From the NCBI GenBank assembly GCA_963802635.1, contig CAWDJJ010000002.1, positions 1,383,025 through 1,447,024 of the forward strand: a DNA stretch of 64,000 nt. The letters are read 5' to 3'. The translations under genes were made by a program, and so were the position numbers. The stretch's first letter is position 1; each line of letters opens with the position of its first letter. The notes under the pieces are model-generated. The model ran no database searches. It worked only from the letters and a program-made list of their open reading frames with translations, and was not told the origin of the DNA. Origin of the DNA: CAVTLG01 sp963802635. Lineage in GTDB: Bacteria; Chloroflexota; Ktedonobacteria; Ktedonobacterales; Ktedonobacteraceae. Positions 36,540 to 45,308 of the stretch are shown here, in pieces.

Positions 36540-36723
36540 AATCTTATGTGGCTACGCGTAGCAAAACGGAGCTACGCCCTCCTTTCTCTGTGTATGTATA
36601 TTTAAAAGTATCGGCATGTGGTAACATGCAAACCCTCAAGCTGTCTATCTATCCAATGGGCAACCGCGTCACATTATATCATATTCGCACAGTCTCGGCA
36701 TGCTGTAAACCAGTCATAAAGTA

Positions 36724-38470
36724 TCAGGACAAAAATTGAAAAGATGTATACATGGGCAAGAAATTAATCTTCTGCTCGTCTATATACGTGATCTGGGGAG
36801 CTAGCTGCATCATCGCATAGAGATGGGCATGATGCACAGTTACCAGGATCACCTCGGTATAGCTGGCACCACTCAGCAGCACGCTTCCCTGAAGTTGTTG
36901 CCATGATCCACTCGAAGACGAAAGAGAGACGACAGATTTCACCCCCGTCATGTCAAGTTGCTTTGCTTGCAAGTGTAAATAAGCAGAGACATCGCCGGTA
37001 ACAGCAGGCTCTCGATGAATATCCACTTCGTCCGTATGGCTGCTATCATAGAAATAAACCGCAGATTGCTCATGGTCCACTTGTGCTGTCCAACCTGTGG
37101 GGTAGGTCAGAGAAAAACCTAAGGCACTGTCTTGAAAACGTACCGCAGGGTTAGTGATCGAAGCTGCGCTAAATGGTTTTGCCATAGCTACCCAACTGCC
37201 CACAGCAGCAATGATAAGAACAGCTAGCAAGGCAGCAACGAGAGGTAGAGCACGGCGTTTAGCTCCCATGGGAGGCTGTGGCACAGGTATACTCTGCTGC
37301 TCAGATGCCAATGAAGCGGCAGGCGGCGTACGCACCTTCTGGGTAGAAAAGCCTGCGACATCACTCGGTCCAACCGTATTGCCACGCACAATCTCCAGAT
37401 CTAACTCGCGAGGAAGCGGTGGAGGTGTCAACGGATGTTGCAGAACAGAAGAAGACGATGATGGAGTATACGCCTGCAACGGCAACGTATCCAGATGCTC
37501 CACGTACTCCTCATCCTGAGCGCAGGCCTGCATGGTATGCGCGAGAACTGCATCGTTGCCTCTTTGTTCCACCGATATCGAGAGTAAGGGTTTTGTCGGC
37601 AGATCATCAGCTAGCACATGCTTCATCGCTGCCTGTTTGTCCGTGACTGCCGTGAGTGAACTGGTGGGCAGATCGTCTATAGCGACATCATCGTGCGCAT
37701 CGACGGTTTCCCACATCGCATCAGCGCCTGTCGCTGTTTGATTGACTGATACCGCAGCGAGTGCGTCGGTGGGCAGATCATCGATAGCGGCATCAGCGCT
37801 TGTGTCCAATGTCTCCGACACAACATCGACATCTGTCGACTGATGGACCGCAACCTGCGCTGGTTCGGAGGATGGTGGTTGTGCCTCATCTGGCAGCAAA
37901 TCGTTTTCCTCATCCCATACTTTTATATGCAGTTCCCGCAAAGGCGCGGACACCTGGGGAGCAGGAGCGAATGCAGAAAAATCATCTGGCTCAGGAGCGT
38001 GGTCATGCTGTTCCTGCGTCACCACTTCAGCAGGTGCTATAGGCGTGTGAACGATAGGCTCAGCCCACGCAATAGCCGTTTCGGCCTGGTGGTCTGGTGG
38101 TGTCTCCGAGCGTGTCATGCTCTGCGCGATAGCCTCTGCCAATTCCTGCTGTTCTATAGGTTTCACAGTAGAGAAAGGTGAGAACGAAGCAAAATTGTCA
38201 CTGTGCCAAGAGCGCCCATCACGTGCGGGTTTACTTAAGCGACTCATCCACTCTGGGAGGCTCATCACGAGGGGCCAGAGGTTGCGACGTAATCTGCTCC
38301 CGTGGCAGAGGCTCGTCGTTGAGCTGCTCCTCAGTTGGAGAGGCATCGCGCGCTTGTCTCAGGAACTGAGAACCAGGAGAGCGAACTGGAATGCGCGAGC
38401 CACAATTGTGGCAGGAACGCGCATCGTCTTTTTTCAGCGGTTGACCGCAATGGGAACAAAGTACGACCAC
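36724..38470 (-). pseudogene. Zinc-ribbon membrane protein with LPEWM motif and C-terminal extracellular domain; one frameshift
   Basis: GTG 38470 follows AGGAGGAG and opens VVVLCSHCGQPLKKDDARSC then HNCGSRIPVRSP, a zinc ribbon. The frame is lost near 38259, where removing one C joins it to LPEWMSRLSKPARDGRSW in the long frame. A long acidic, Pro/Ala-rich region with DDLPT repeats (DLPTDALAAV, DLPTSSLTAV, DLPTKPLLSI) leads to a single membrane helix (LPLVAALLAVLIIAAVGSWV) and an outer domain (FSLTYPTGWTAQVDHEQSAV). Function unknown. The zinc-ribbon plus LPEWM layout recurs in this type of genome. Confidence 0.65.
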
Positions 38471-38660
38471 GAAGCTCCTCCTACACACCCACAAACATCC
38501 AGAAACGCTCCGACCAGGCCGGATCAGGCCATCATGCGCACATTATTCTGAATGGAAGGGAAGTAAATCTAGATTTAGCAAGCAACGAGATTTCTACACC
38601 TTAATGGAAAAGTCCCTAATAGTCAAGAAAACCAGTGATAAATAGTACAAAGATAGAGTA

Positions 38661-39896
38661 CTACTTCAACGTAAGCAAGGCTTCACGCTCAGCAGCAGTT
38701 TCAAAGGCTTGCTGATTCTTCACAATCTCCACGAGCTTCTTGCGACCCTTAGGACTGCCAATCATGAGCACGCCAACCAGTTTATTCTCGCGGAAGAAGA
38801 GTCGGCGATAATTCTCGTTGCCCTTCTCGCCAGGCTCACGTAGCGCAAGCATCTTCAGTTCAGGATTGTTCGACTCGGCGTTGCCAACCACGGCGATATT
38901 GACATCAAAGAGTGGACTTGTATAGGTAGGGACGTCGACATACGGGGAATTGCCACCGGCCATATTTGTGCCAACGACGCGCCCGTGCGCCAGCGCGTTA
39001 TCCCAGGTTCCCATTGTGTGATGACGACCAAGCGCAATATCGAAGAACTCAGCCACATCGCCTGCCGCATACACATGTGGCACGTTGGTCTCAAGACGTT
39101 CGTTCACTACAATGCCATTGCGTATCTCAATAGACGTGCCTGCTAAAAAGCTGATGTTGAGCGTGAGTCCCAGACCAACTCCGATGATGTCAGCCTGTAT
39201 CTGACGTCCCTGCTTCGTGGTGACATAGCTGGGCACGCCGTTACTGGGCACAACCGACTCGATCTCGTCACCGTGAATAACTTCTACGCCAAATTTCCGC
39301 GCAATGTTATCCACCACCTCACCGCCATCCCGATCCAGCGTATTACGCAACCAGTACGGTCCGCGCATCAACCAGACGGTGTGCAGTTTACGCACGGCGA
39401 AGCCGTCGCACAACTCGTAGGCGATAAAGCTGCCACCATAGGCCAGCGCTGTACGCGATGCTAGCATACGTTCAATGATCGTCCTGGTGTCGTCTAAGGT
39501 CACAAAATTGTAAATATGTTTGGTCCCCTGCGCGCCCGGTACACGCAAAGGATTGGCCCAGCCGCCACTCGCGATCAGTAAAGCATCGTAGGGGAATTGT
39601 CGGCCATCGCTCGTTACAACTACCTGCTCATCTGTATGCACCGTCGTGACGAGTGTCTCTGTAATGAGTTGGATATTGCGCTGCTCGTGCCACGCGAAGT
39701 CACGGATCATGACCTTTTGTTCAGCAATCACCCCTTGTAAAAAACGTGGCAGCGAAACGCGGTTATAAAGAGGGTAAGGCTCGTTTGTGAGCAGGTGAAT
39801 GCGACAGTTCGGGTCATTTTTGCGTAAAGTTTCTGCTGCCGTGGTGCCTGCTACGCCGTTACCGATGATGACATATCTTTTCTCGTGAGTGGACAA
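38661..39896 (-). CDS. NAD(P)/FAD-dependent oxidoreductase (NirB/rubredoxin-reductase type)
   Basis: A 411-residue two-dinucleotide-fold flavoprotein. The FAD motif is IGNGVAGTTAAETLRK, a second FAD motif near residue 290 is VPHVYAAGDVAEF, and the middle is ALAYGGSFIAYELCDG, where the usual GxGxxG of the NAD site is altered to GGSF. Closest to the FAD part of nitrite-reductase large subunits and ferredoxin/rubredoxin reductases. No iron-sulfur or siroheme domain is present. Partner unknown. Confidence 0.82.
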   Translation of the reverse strand: MSTHEKRYVIIGNGVAGTTAAETLRKNDPNCRIHLLTNEPYPLYNRVSLPRFLQGVIAEQKVMIRDFAWHEQRNIQLITETLVTTVHTDEQVVVTSDGRQFPYDALLIASGGWANPLRVPGAQGTKHIYNFVTLDDTRTIIERMLASRTALAYGGSFIAYELCDGFAVRKLHTVWLMRGPYWLRNTLDRDGGEVVDNIARKFGVEVIHGDEIESVVPSNGVPSYVTTKQGRQIQADIIGVGLGLTLNISFLAGTSIEIRNGIVVNERLETNVPHVYAAGDVAEFFDIALGRHHTMGTWDNALAHGRVVGTNMAGGNSPYVDVPTYTSPLFDVNIAVVGNAESNNPELKMLALREPGEKGNENYRRLFFRENKLVGVLMIGSPKGRKKLVEIVKNQQAFETAAEREALLTLK

Positions 39897-40002
39897 GTAG
39901 TTGCTCCTTGTTTGTGCTTCGTATGAGTTATCGAGAGTGCTGTTTGCGCGTGATTTTAGGAAATCTTAGCACAGTTTGCCCAAGAATGCCAGAGTTGAGC
40001 AT

Positions 40003-40072
40003 AGGCGGATCTCCATCCTTGGGGGTGTCACCTCGCGTGGGGTCGCACCCTCATTCCCCCCTCAAGGTCCGA
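40003..40072. repeat. GC-rich dispersed repeat
   Basis: TCTCCATCCTTGGGGGT and later GCACCCTCATTCCCCC, in the gap between the oxidoreductase and the LarC-like gene. The stretch TCTCCATCCTTG plus a following CACCCTCAT recurs at 49991-50048. Confidence 0.4.
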
Positions 40073-40178
40073 GATCGACCTCTTTTCCAGCACGAAGCAG
40101 CATTGGATATAATAGAAGCGCAGGGTTCGCCTGCTGAACACTTATTTGTCGGCTGTGCAATGCGAGAGGAACGAAGCC

Positions 40179-41393
40179 ATGTCTCAAAAAATCGCCTATC
40201 TTGATTGTCAGGCTGGTAGCAGCGCCAACATGGTGCTGGCAGCTCTCTGTGATGCCGGATTGGTACCTGATAGCTTGCAACAGAAGCTGAGCGCCTTACC
40301 CATACAGGGATACCAACTACAGTGCAACATTTCATATAATAGAGGTATGCGCGGCTCAACATTGCGCATGGTACAAAAAGAGTCGCGCGTATCAATCTCA
40401 CATTTATCTGATATTGCAGCCCTATTAGATAACTCGACACTATCTATGCACACACGGGAAACGACATACGCCGTTTTTCGACGACTGGCTGAAGCTGCCG
40501 CAGTGATGCAAGGGGTGAGTATTGAGCAGGCTGCTCTACAAGAAGTAGTGTCGCTTGAAACGTTCATATTGCTTGTAGGCGTTGTAGCAGGTCTGGAGGA
40601 GTCAGGTATTACGCAACTCTACGCATCGGCGCTGCCCTTAACGGCAGGTCATAGGCAGACCGTGCATGGTAGTATGCCAGTGCCAGCTCCTATTACCCTG
40701 GAGATCTTGCGCCAGGTGAGCGCGCCCTGGAAGCCTGCACAGCTTGAGGGAGAGCCAGTTACGCCGGAGGGGGCTGCATTTCTGGCTACGTGTGCGCATT
40801 TTAGCATGCCAGCGATAGCCATTGAGCGTGTTGGCTATGGTTTTAGCCTGGAACATCCGACTCACGGTCTGCGACTCTGTCTGGGACAACCTGTCACCGA
40901 GACTGAGTACACAGCAGAGGCCGACACAGATTTGGTAGCCGTGCTGGCGTCACATATTGACAACATGAGTGGCGAACTCCTGGGCGGTCTGATGGACAAA
41001 CTCTTCGCTGAAGGTGCGCTCGACGTTAGCTACACACCTTTGCACATGAAGAAAAACCGTCCTGCGACCCTTGTAACCATCATTGGTCGGTTGGAGGATG
41101 GTGAGCGCCTGGCGATGGTCTTATTGCGTGAAACGAGCACATTAGGTATCCGTATCCAGCAGGTGCAGCGCCTCAAAGCGCAACGTTCGCAGCAGAGCAT
41201 CGTAACGCCGCTGGGTGCGATGCTCGTGAAAGTCAAGTGCCTGGGTACGCGTATTATCAGTGCTGCCCCTGAATACGAAGAGTGCCAGCGGATCGCGCGT
41301 GAGCAAAACATGCCTTTACCAGAGGTCTACGATATCGCACGCCAGGCTATTCGATCAATAATGCAAATACCTCACGACTTACCTCACGACTAA
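40179..41393 (+). CDS. LarC-like nickel-pincer cofactor protein (divergent)
   Basis: A 404-residue LarC/DUF111 protein; LarC inserts nickel into the lactate racemase cofactor. Fold hallmarks kept: IAYLDCQAGSSANMVLAALC at the N-terminus and the C-terminal DLVAVLASHIDNMSGELLGG and LMDKLFAEGALDVSYTPLHM, continuing KKNRP. The usual DCFSGISGDM is DCQAGSSANM and the HEVGAVDSI motif is QEVVSLETFI, so likely metal or CTP contacts in the first half are gone. ATG 40179 follows GAGGAA; an earlier start at 40146 is less likely. No larB, larE or larA lies nearby. It may be a paralogue with another job. Confidence 0.82.
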   Translation: MSQKIAYLDCQAGSSANMVLAALCDAGLVPDSLQQKLSALPIQGYQLQCNISYNRGMRGSTLRMVQKESRVSISHLSDIAALLDNSTLSMHTRETTYAVFRRLAEAAAVMQGVSIEQAALQEVVSLETFILLVGVVAGLEESGITQLYASALPLTAGHRQTVHGSMPVPAPITLEILRQVSAPWKPAQLEGEPVTPEGAAFLATCAHFSMPAIAIERVGYGFSLEHPTHGLRLCLGQPVTETEYTAEADTDLVAVLASHIDNMSGELLGGLMDKLFAEGALDVSYTPLHMKKNRPATLVTIIGRLEDGERLAMVLLRETSTLGIRIQQVQRLKAQRSQQSIVTPLGAMLVKVKCLGTRIISAAPEYEECQRIAREQNMPLPEVYDIARQAIRSIMQIPHDLPHD

Positions 41394-41597
41394 AGTAATC
41401 GAAAGGTGTTAGAAGAGAGATTGGATCTCTCCTGGAAGATGGGCTTACCAGTTAGCCGGAGAGCCGAGATATTATGTCTGTAGCGCCAAACAAATGACCT
41501 GAATGAGCTAGTGTGCAACACAATTTGCTTCAAAATGTCACGTGAGGCGTATGTAATATTGGCTACGGTCGATATGATCTGAAATGAGGGAATGGAT

Positions 41598-42101
41598 ATG
41601 TCCTTACTCTGTGCAATGGGACTTCACAATTACGCGTGGGAATACGACCCTGCCGCTTCCTGTGAGCAGACAGGATACTGCCGTCGTCCTGACTGCCATA
41701 AGATGTCAAAGCGGACCCACCACCAATATGGAGCATGGGAGTATGTATCCCCGACTGATTGTACTCAGCAACGTATTTGCAGGCGTAATGCAGAACATAG
41801 TGTAAAGAAGCTCAGGCCATCACATATCTGGGGAAAGCCTCTTTATGTACATGATGGAGATTGCGAAAGAATAGCGATTTGTGAGCGGAATCCAGCGCAT
41901 AAGAGATCTTCGGTTGACCATATATGGGGAGCGCCAGTGCGCGAAGCACATTGCGTGATGAAGAAGTATTGTCAAAGATGTCCCTCTGGCGTGGCTATGC
42001 TTGGCATACAGCATGATTTCCTACCGACTGAAATGGTCAATGGACGCAAAATACGACGCTGCCGTCACTGCTCACACCGTGAAGTAGTAACAGACCGCTA
42101 G
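41598..42101 (+). CDS. Cys/His-rich tandem repeat protein, probably zinc-binding
   Basis: A 167-residue protein of about four units of 30-35 residues: each has H-x-[WY]-G, then C-x5-C-x-R and a closing His or Cys (for example HIWGKPLYVHDGDCERIAIC then ERNPAH). The last unit ends RRCRHCSHREVV. The pattern suggests several small zinc knuckles. ATG 41598 has GAGGG at seven bases; an ATG six bases earlier is possible. No known family was recognised. It is next to unrelated hypothetical genes. Confidence 0.65.
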   Translation: MSLLCAMGLHNYAWEYDPAASCEQTGYCRRPDCHKMSKRTHHQYGAWEYVSPTDCTQQRICRRNAEHSVKKLRPSHIWGKPLYVHDGDCERIAICERNPAHKRSSVDHIWGAPVREAHCVMKKYCQRCPSGVAMLGIQHDFLPTEMVNGRKIRRCRHCSHREVVTDR

Positions 42102-42719
42102 TATGATGAAACTGACTCAAAGCAGCTCTATTCTCTTGAACATGTGCAACTCTACCTTTCTCAAAGTAATAAGGTCACAAGAAAAGTCAATTAGAGCATC
42201 CTATGAAGCTAAAATAGATATAGCCTGTAGTATATCACCAAGATGATCTTTTGACCGAAATTGTGGCTCATACGCGTTCTCGCTGATAGTGGACACAATC
42301 TCTTCGCTTCTGAAGTCGATTGGTGACTTCTTAACCGAAGACGCCTTTTTCCTCGTAAAATAGCATGTTGTGGTAGCAAATGATAAAACGGGCATTTGTC
42401 ATAAACAATCCATATTAGTGAATTAAAACTGATTTAATATGTTCGTATATTTTTGAGCGGAAGAAGATGTGCATTGGCTGAAAAGTGGATAGGCGCTTTA
42501 AAGCATCCCTATTGCATTGAGAATGCTCTTTTAGTTTGCAACTTGGTACCAACAGGCACAGCGCAAGACTCCATGCGAGAGATTTTGCAGTGATCCTAGC
42601 TGTCCCTAAAGGGGACCCATAAATTATAGCAAATATGTTATTCTTGTAGAAAGTATACTTACCTAAATAATCTTCTTCTTGAAAACATTTACAGCGTTAC
42701 CAGATGGAGGAATACTACC
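42102..42719. other. 618-base gap with a repeat copy
   Basis: AT-rich. It holds the repeat at 42346-42402 and a minus-strand fragment (YEPQFRSKDHLGDILQAISI within 42201-42395) that reads like a protein remnant but has no start signal. GGAGG precedes the next gene at 42720. Confidence 0.5.
42346..42402. repeat. 57-base dispersed repeat (copy A)
   Basis: Starts TTTTTCCTCGTAAAATAG and matches 43900-43956 at about 47 of 57 positions. On the minus strand both copies read as similar peptides, FIICYHNMLFYEEK here and FVVCYHNILFYEEK there. Confidence 0.6.
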
Positions 42720-43241
42720 ATGGACGGTCACATAGGGAAAATAGAGAAAACAAAGACTGAGGAGGTGCCTGGGAACAGAGATGATGTTTTACGCCAGTTG
42801 AAGGAAGAGTCTTCGTCTTCACGCAGTGACACGACAGAAAATCACCCAGACACGGTACTACGAAAGAGCCATGAAGAGAACCGTATTGATGTTACAGTTA
42901 AGCGGAAGATAGATGGTACAGGATATCTAGCAGAGCATCAGTATAAACTTGAAGGTCGATTTCTCGATCTGGTCAAAGATGGACAGACCGATAAGCAATA
43001 CTATCGTAGCCATAGTCTCTCTGACCAAAGCCTCAGTGAACTCAAAAAAGCAGCAAAAGATCCTCAACCGACTCGTGTGCATCAACTAAAATATAAGGGT
43101 AAACTGCATTTCATTGATATCAGACAGCTAGATAAAATGTCCTGGCCCGATGATAAAGGCAACCGGACAATAACTTATACAGAGACAACGTTTCGGGCAG
43201 AGGGTACTTTTTACGCAAACGAGCTTTATGGTGATAAATAG
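42720..43241 (+). CDS. Hypothetical protein (173 aa), hydrophilic
   Basis: A charged N-terminal about 60 residues (many Glu, Lys, Ser) leads to a strand-rich C-terminal part (NRIDVTVKRKIDGTGYLAEH, GKLHFIDIRQLDKM, ETTFRAEGTFYANELY). ATG 42720 follows GGAGG at a good distance, which supports translation. No family was recognised and no membrane segment is present. Composition is AT-rich like its surroundings. Confidence 0.6.
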   Translation: MDGHIGKIEKTKTEEVPGNRDDVLRQLKEESSSSRSDTTENHPDTVLRKSHEENRIDVTVKRKIDGTGYLAEHQYKLEGRFLDLVKDGQTDKQYYRSHSLSDQSLSELKKAAKDPQPTRVHQLKYKGKLHFIDIRQLDKMSWPDDKGNRTITYTETTFRAEGTFYANELYGDK

Positions 43242-43501
43242 CTTCTCAATGCTCATAAAAGGCATGGAGTGTGCTATTTCTTGACGTTACTGGGTTATTT
43301 GTTTGGCAGAGGACGCGACCACACCACATCCAGTGACGTCTCCATCCAGGCAAGGGTGAGCTTTCCGTCTCTCCAAGTGAAAGCAATGGTCGTGTATTCC
43401 GCCGATTGAGCGTGCTACTTCTTCTTGAAGGTCAGATAAACTGTTACTGTTCACGCGAGAGTGACACAGAAGTCGTTGCCGCACCTATTTTACCTATATA
43501 T

Positions 43502-43729
43502 CTAGCTGCAATGTGGCTTTTTCATCAGGTACAAATAACGCCGCGCTTCTTGTCTCATACGTCTGGCGCATGGAAGACATAACCCATGCGTATCACCTAC
43601 ACCTAAATCGGGGACAACCCTTCCATGCAGTGTTGTCATGACCCGTTGCCCCATGAGTGGACCCGTTTCGACCAATCCACACCATCCGCATTGCCGAGTT
43701 GTGAGGTGATTACAGCGCATTTTCTCCAC
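43502..43729 (-). CDS. Small zinc-ribbon protein (75 aa)
   Basis: CGWCG near residue 15 and THGLCLPCARRMRQE near residue 47 give two Cys pairs, typical of a small treble-clef or zinc ribbon. The frame opens at GTG 43729 with AGAGGT upstream; ATG 43720 is alternative. The THG-x-C-xx-C motif also occurs at the end of sensor proteins, so it may be a fragment. Function unknown. Confidence 0.45.
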   Translation of the reverse strand: MEKMRCNHLTTRQCGWCGLVETGPLMGQRVMTTLHGRVVPDLGVGDTHGLCLPCARRMRQEARRYLYLMKKPHCS

Positions 43730-43899
43730 AACTTTACCTCTTTCTGCTATGCAATGTACGATCCCTACCCAGTAAGAGAAAAAAGGATAGATGAGACCTG
43801 TTTCTCCTCGTTCAAGTGAGCAACATTATGCTACATGCTACTATAGCGTGCTAACTCCTGGATGACATGGGGGAGTTTACCTATATTTGCGCTAAAAGC

Positions 43900-43956
43900 T
43901 TTTTCCTCGTAAAATAGTATATTGTGGTAGCAAACGACAAAACAGACGCTTAGCAT
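43900..43956. repeat. 57-base dispersed repeat (copy B)
   Basis: See copy A at 42346-42402. Differences are mostly transitions. On the minus strand the copy opens with ATG (43956) and stays open for 41 codons to 43831. Confidence 0.6.
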
Positions 43957-44246
43957 ACAGAAGCGCCTGTCTTACAGAAAGAGCGAGCATGACCCGATGG
44001 GAGCCAGCGCGCCCTATTTTGCATCTTGCACTTTAGATACGGAGAACAATATGTCAATTAGGGATAACGATGAAACACGCAGAGTCTACTTCCGTTGTAA
44101 TATCGAAAGCAACCAGTGTTAAACAAATAACTGATGAAATCAAGGAGTGCGACGTGCTTTGCGCAAATTGCCATGCAAAACGGCGTTGGAGAGAGACATG
44201 ATACGGATAGCTGAGAAGAAGTGATCCCACCGCTAGCATAAAAAAG

Positions 44247-44319
44247 AGCCGATGAAGGGACTCGAACCCTTGACCGCCCATTTACGAAACGGGTGCTCTA
44301 CCAACTGAGCTACATCGGC
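44247..44319 (-). tRNA. tRNA-Thr (anticodon CGT)
   Basis: 73 bases on the minus strand. Acceptor GCCGATG pairs with CATCGGC, the D-arm is GCTC/GAGC, the anticodon stem CCCGT/ATGGG (one G-U pair) encloses TTCGTAA with anticodon CGT for codon ACG, and the T-arm AAGGG/CCCTT encloses TTCGAGT. CCA is not encoded. A consensus promoter is just upstream. Confidence 0.95.
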
Positions 44320-44637
44320 TTATCAGCTTTGGGGAGCTACCAGCTTCCCTCTGGACACAAGCGATTATAAACCTAAGCCTGGCCCTTGTCAAGCTTTTTT
44401 TACCCGACTCTGGTATCTAGCCTGTCATCTCATCAAAGGCAATATAACCTCGACATCTGCATACTGATATGGTAAGATACGACTCAACGTTTCGCTCTTG
44501 CCTGGAGCCAAACCACTTGACGTCTTCGGCATCGTTCGCGTACAATACCTTCCGTTGGGAGGTGCGGGAGGCGGCGGCAGGTTGTCTCCATTCCATTGAT
44601 CCGTTTGAGGATACTGCACTAGTTTTGGAGTCTTGTA
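44320..44637. other. 318-base gap between tRNA-Thr and rdgB
   Basis: It contains the tRNA promoter (44364-44392). GGAG lies eight bases before the rdgB ATG. No other feature was seen. Confidence 0.5.
44364..44392 (-). promoter_or_regulatory. Consensus sigma-70-type promoter of tRNA-Thr
   Basis: On the minus strand TTGACA (44387-44392), a 17-base spacer and TATAAT (44364-44369): a perfect match to the vegetative consensus, placed about 45 bases before the tRNA 5' end. Confidence 0.85.
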
Positions 44638-45252
44638 ATGCGCACCTTATTGGTTGCAACCACGAACCTGCATAAGCTAACCGAGTACCGTACTCTTTTA
44701 TCCGCTCTCCCTTACACGTTGCAATCACTGAACGATATCCAGCTAGGTCTTGATGTTGAGGAAACAGGCACTTCATTCCAGGAAAATGCAGAACTCAAAG
44801 CCCTGACCTATGCGCGTGCTTCCGGTCTACTCTCTCTCGCCGATGACTCTGGTTTAGAGATAGATGCTCTTGGCGGTGCTCCTGGAGTCTATTCGGCGCG
44901 CTTTTTAGGTCCAGACACATCGTATGCAGAACGTTTTTGCGCCATTTTTGAACGCCTGCAAGGATTGCCCGATGAGCTGCGTAGCGCACGTTTCCAGTGT
45001 GTCATTACCATTGCAGAGCCATCGGGCTATCATCGTAGTGTCACGGGAACGGTAGAAGGCGTAATTACGAATGAACCTCGCGGAGAGCATGGTTTCGGAT
45101 ATGATCCGATTTTCCTGGTGCCGGAGCTAGCGAAAACGACGGCTGAAATCTCACCAGAGCATAAAAACCGTATCAGTCATCGAGGACTGGCGGCGCGTCA
45201 GGCCCGTGCGTTGCTGGAAAACTGGCCTCTCCCTTCATCTTCTGCATGCTAG
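44638..45252 (+). CDS. rdgB: XTP/dITP pyrophosphatase (RdgB/HAM1)
   Basis: A 204-residue house-cleaning NTP pyrophosphatase removing non-canonical purine nucleotides. N-terminal LVATTNLHKLTEYRTLL, substrate loop SLADDSGLEIDALGGAPGVY then SARFLG, and GFGYDPIFLVPEL. Length is normal. ATG 44638 with GGAG upstream. Its end lies 56 bases before the exonuclease start, suggesting one transcript for nucleotide and DNA quality control. Confidence 0.95.
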   Translation: MRTLLVATTNLHKLTEYRTLLSALPYTLQSLNDIQLGLDVEETGTSFQENAELKALTYARASGLLSLADDSGLEIDALGGAPGVYSARFLGPDTSYAERFCAIFERLQGLPDELRSARFQCVITIAEPSGYHRSVTGTVEGVITNEPRGEHGFGYDPIFLVPELAKTTAEISPEHKNRISHRGLAARQARALLENWPLPSSSAC

Positions 45253-45308
45253 CGGAAGAGACAGCGTCCAGGAGTAGTCGAGAGAGACATGAGGAACAGG
45301 TAAGTTAT

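Larger units (their letters stand above)
43242..44246. other. About 1 kb gap, mostly non-coding
   Basis: Apart from the small zinc-ribbon frame at 43502-43729 and the repeat at 43900-43956, nothing here has a convincing start or family signal. The repeat, together with copy A 1.55 kb away, flanks the 42720 gene. Confidence 0.45.

Noticed and set aside
36541..36575. GGCTACGCGTAGC palindrome as another repeat-family copy
   Set aside because: It shares only a short GCGTAGC string with the hairpin repeat; no stem or spacing agreement.
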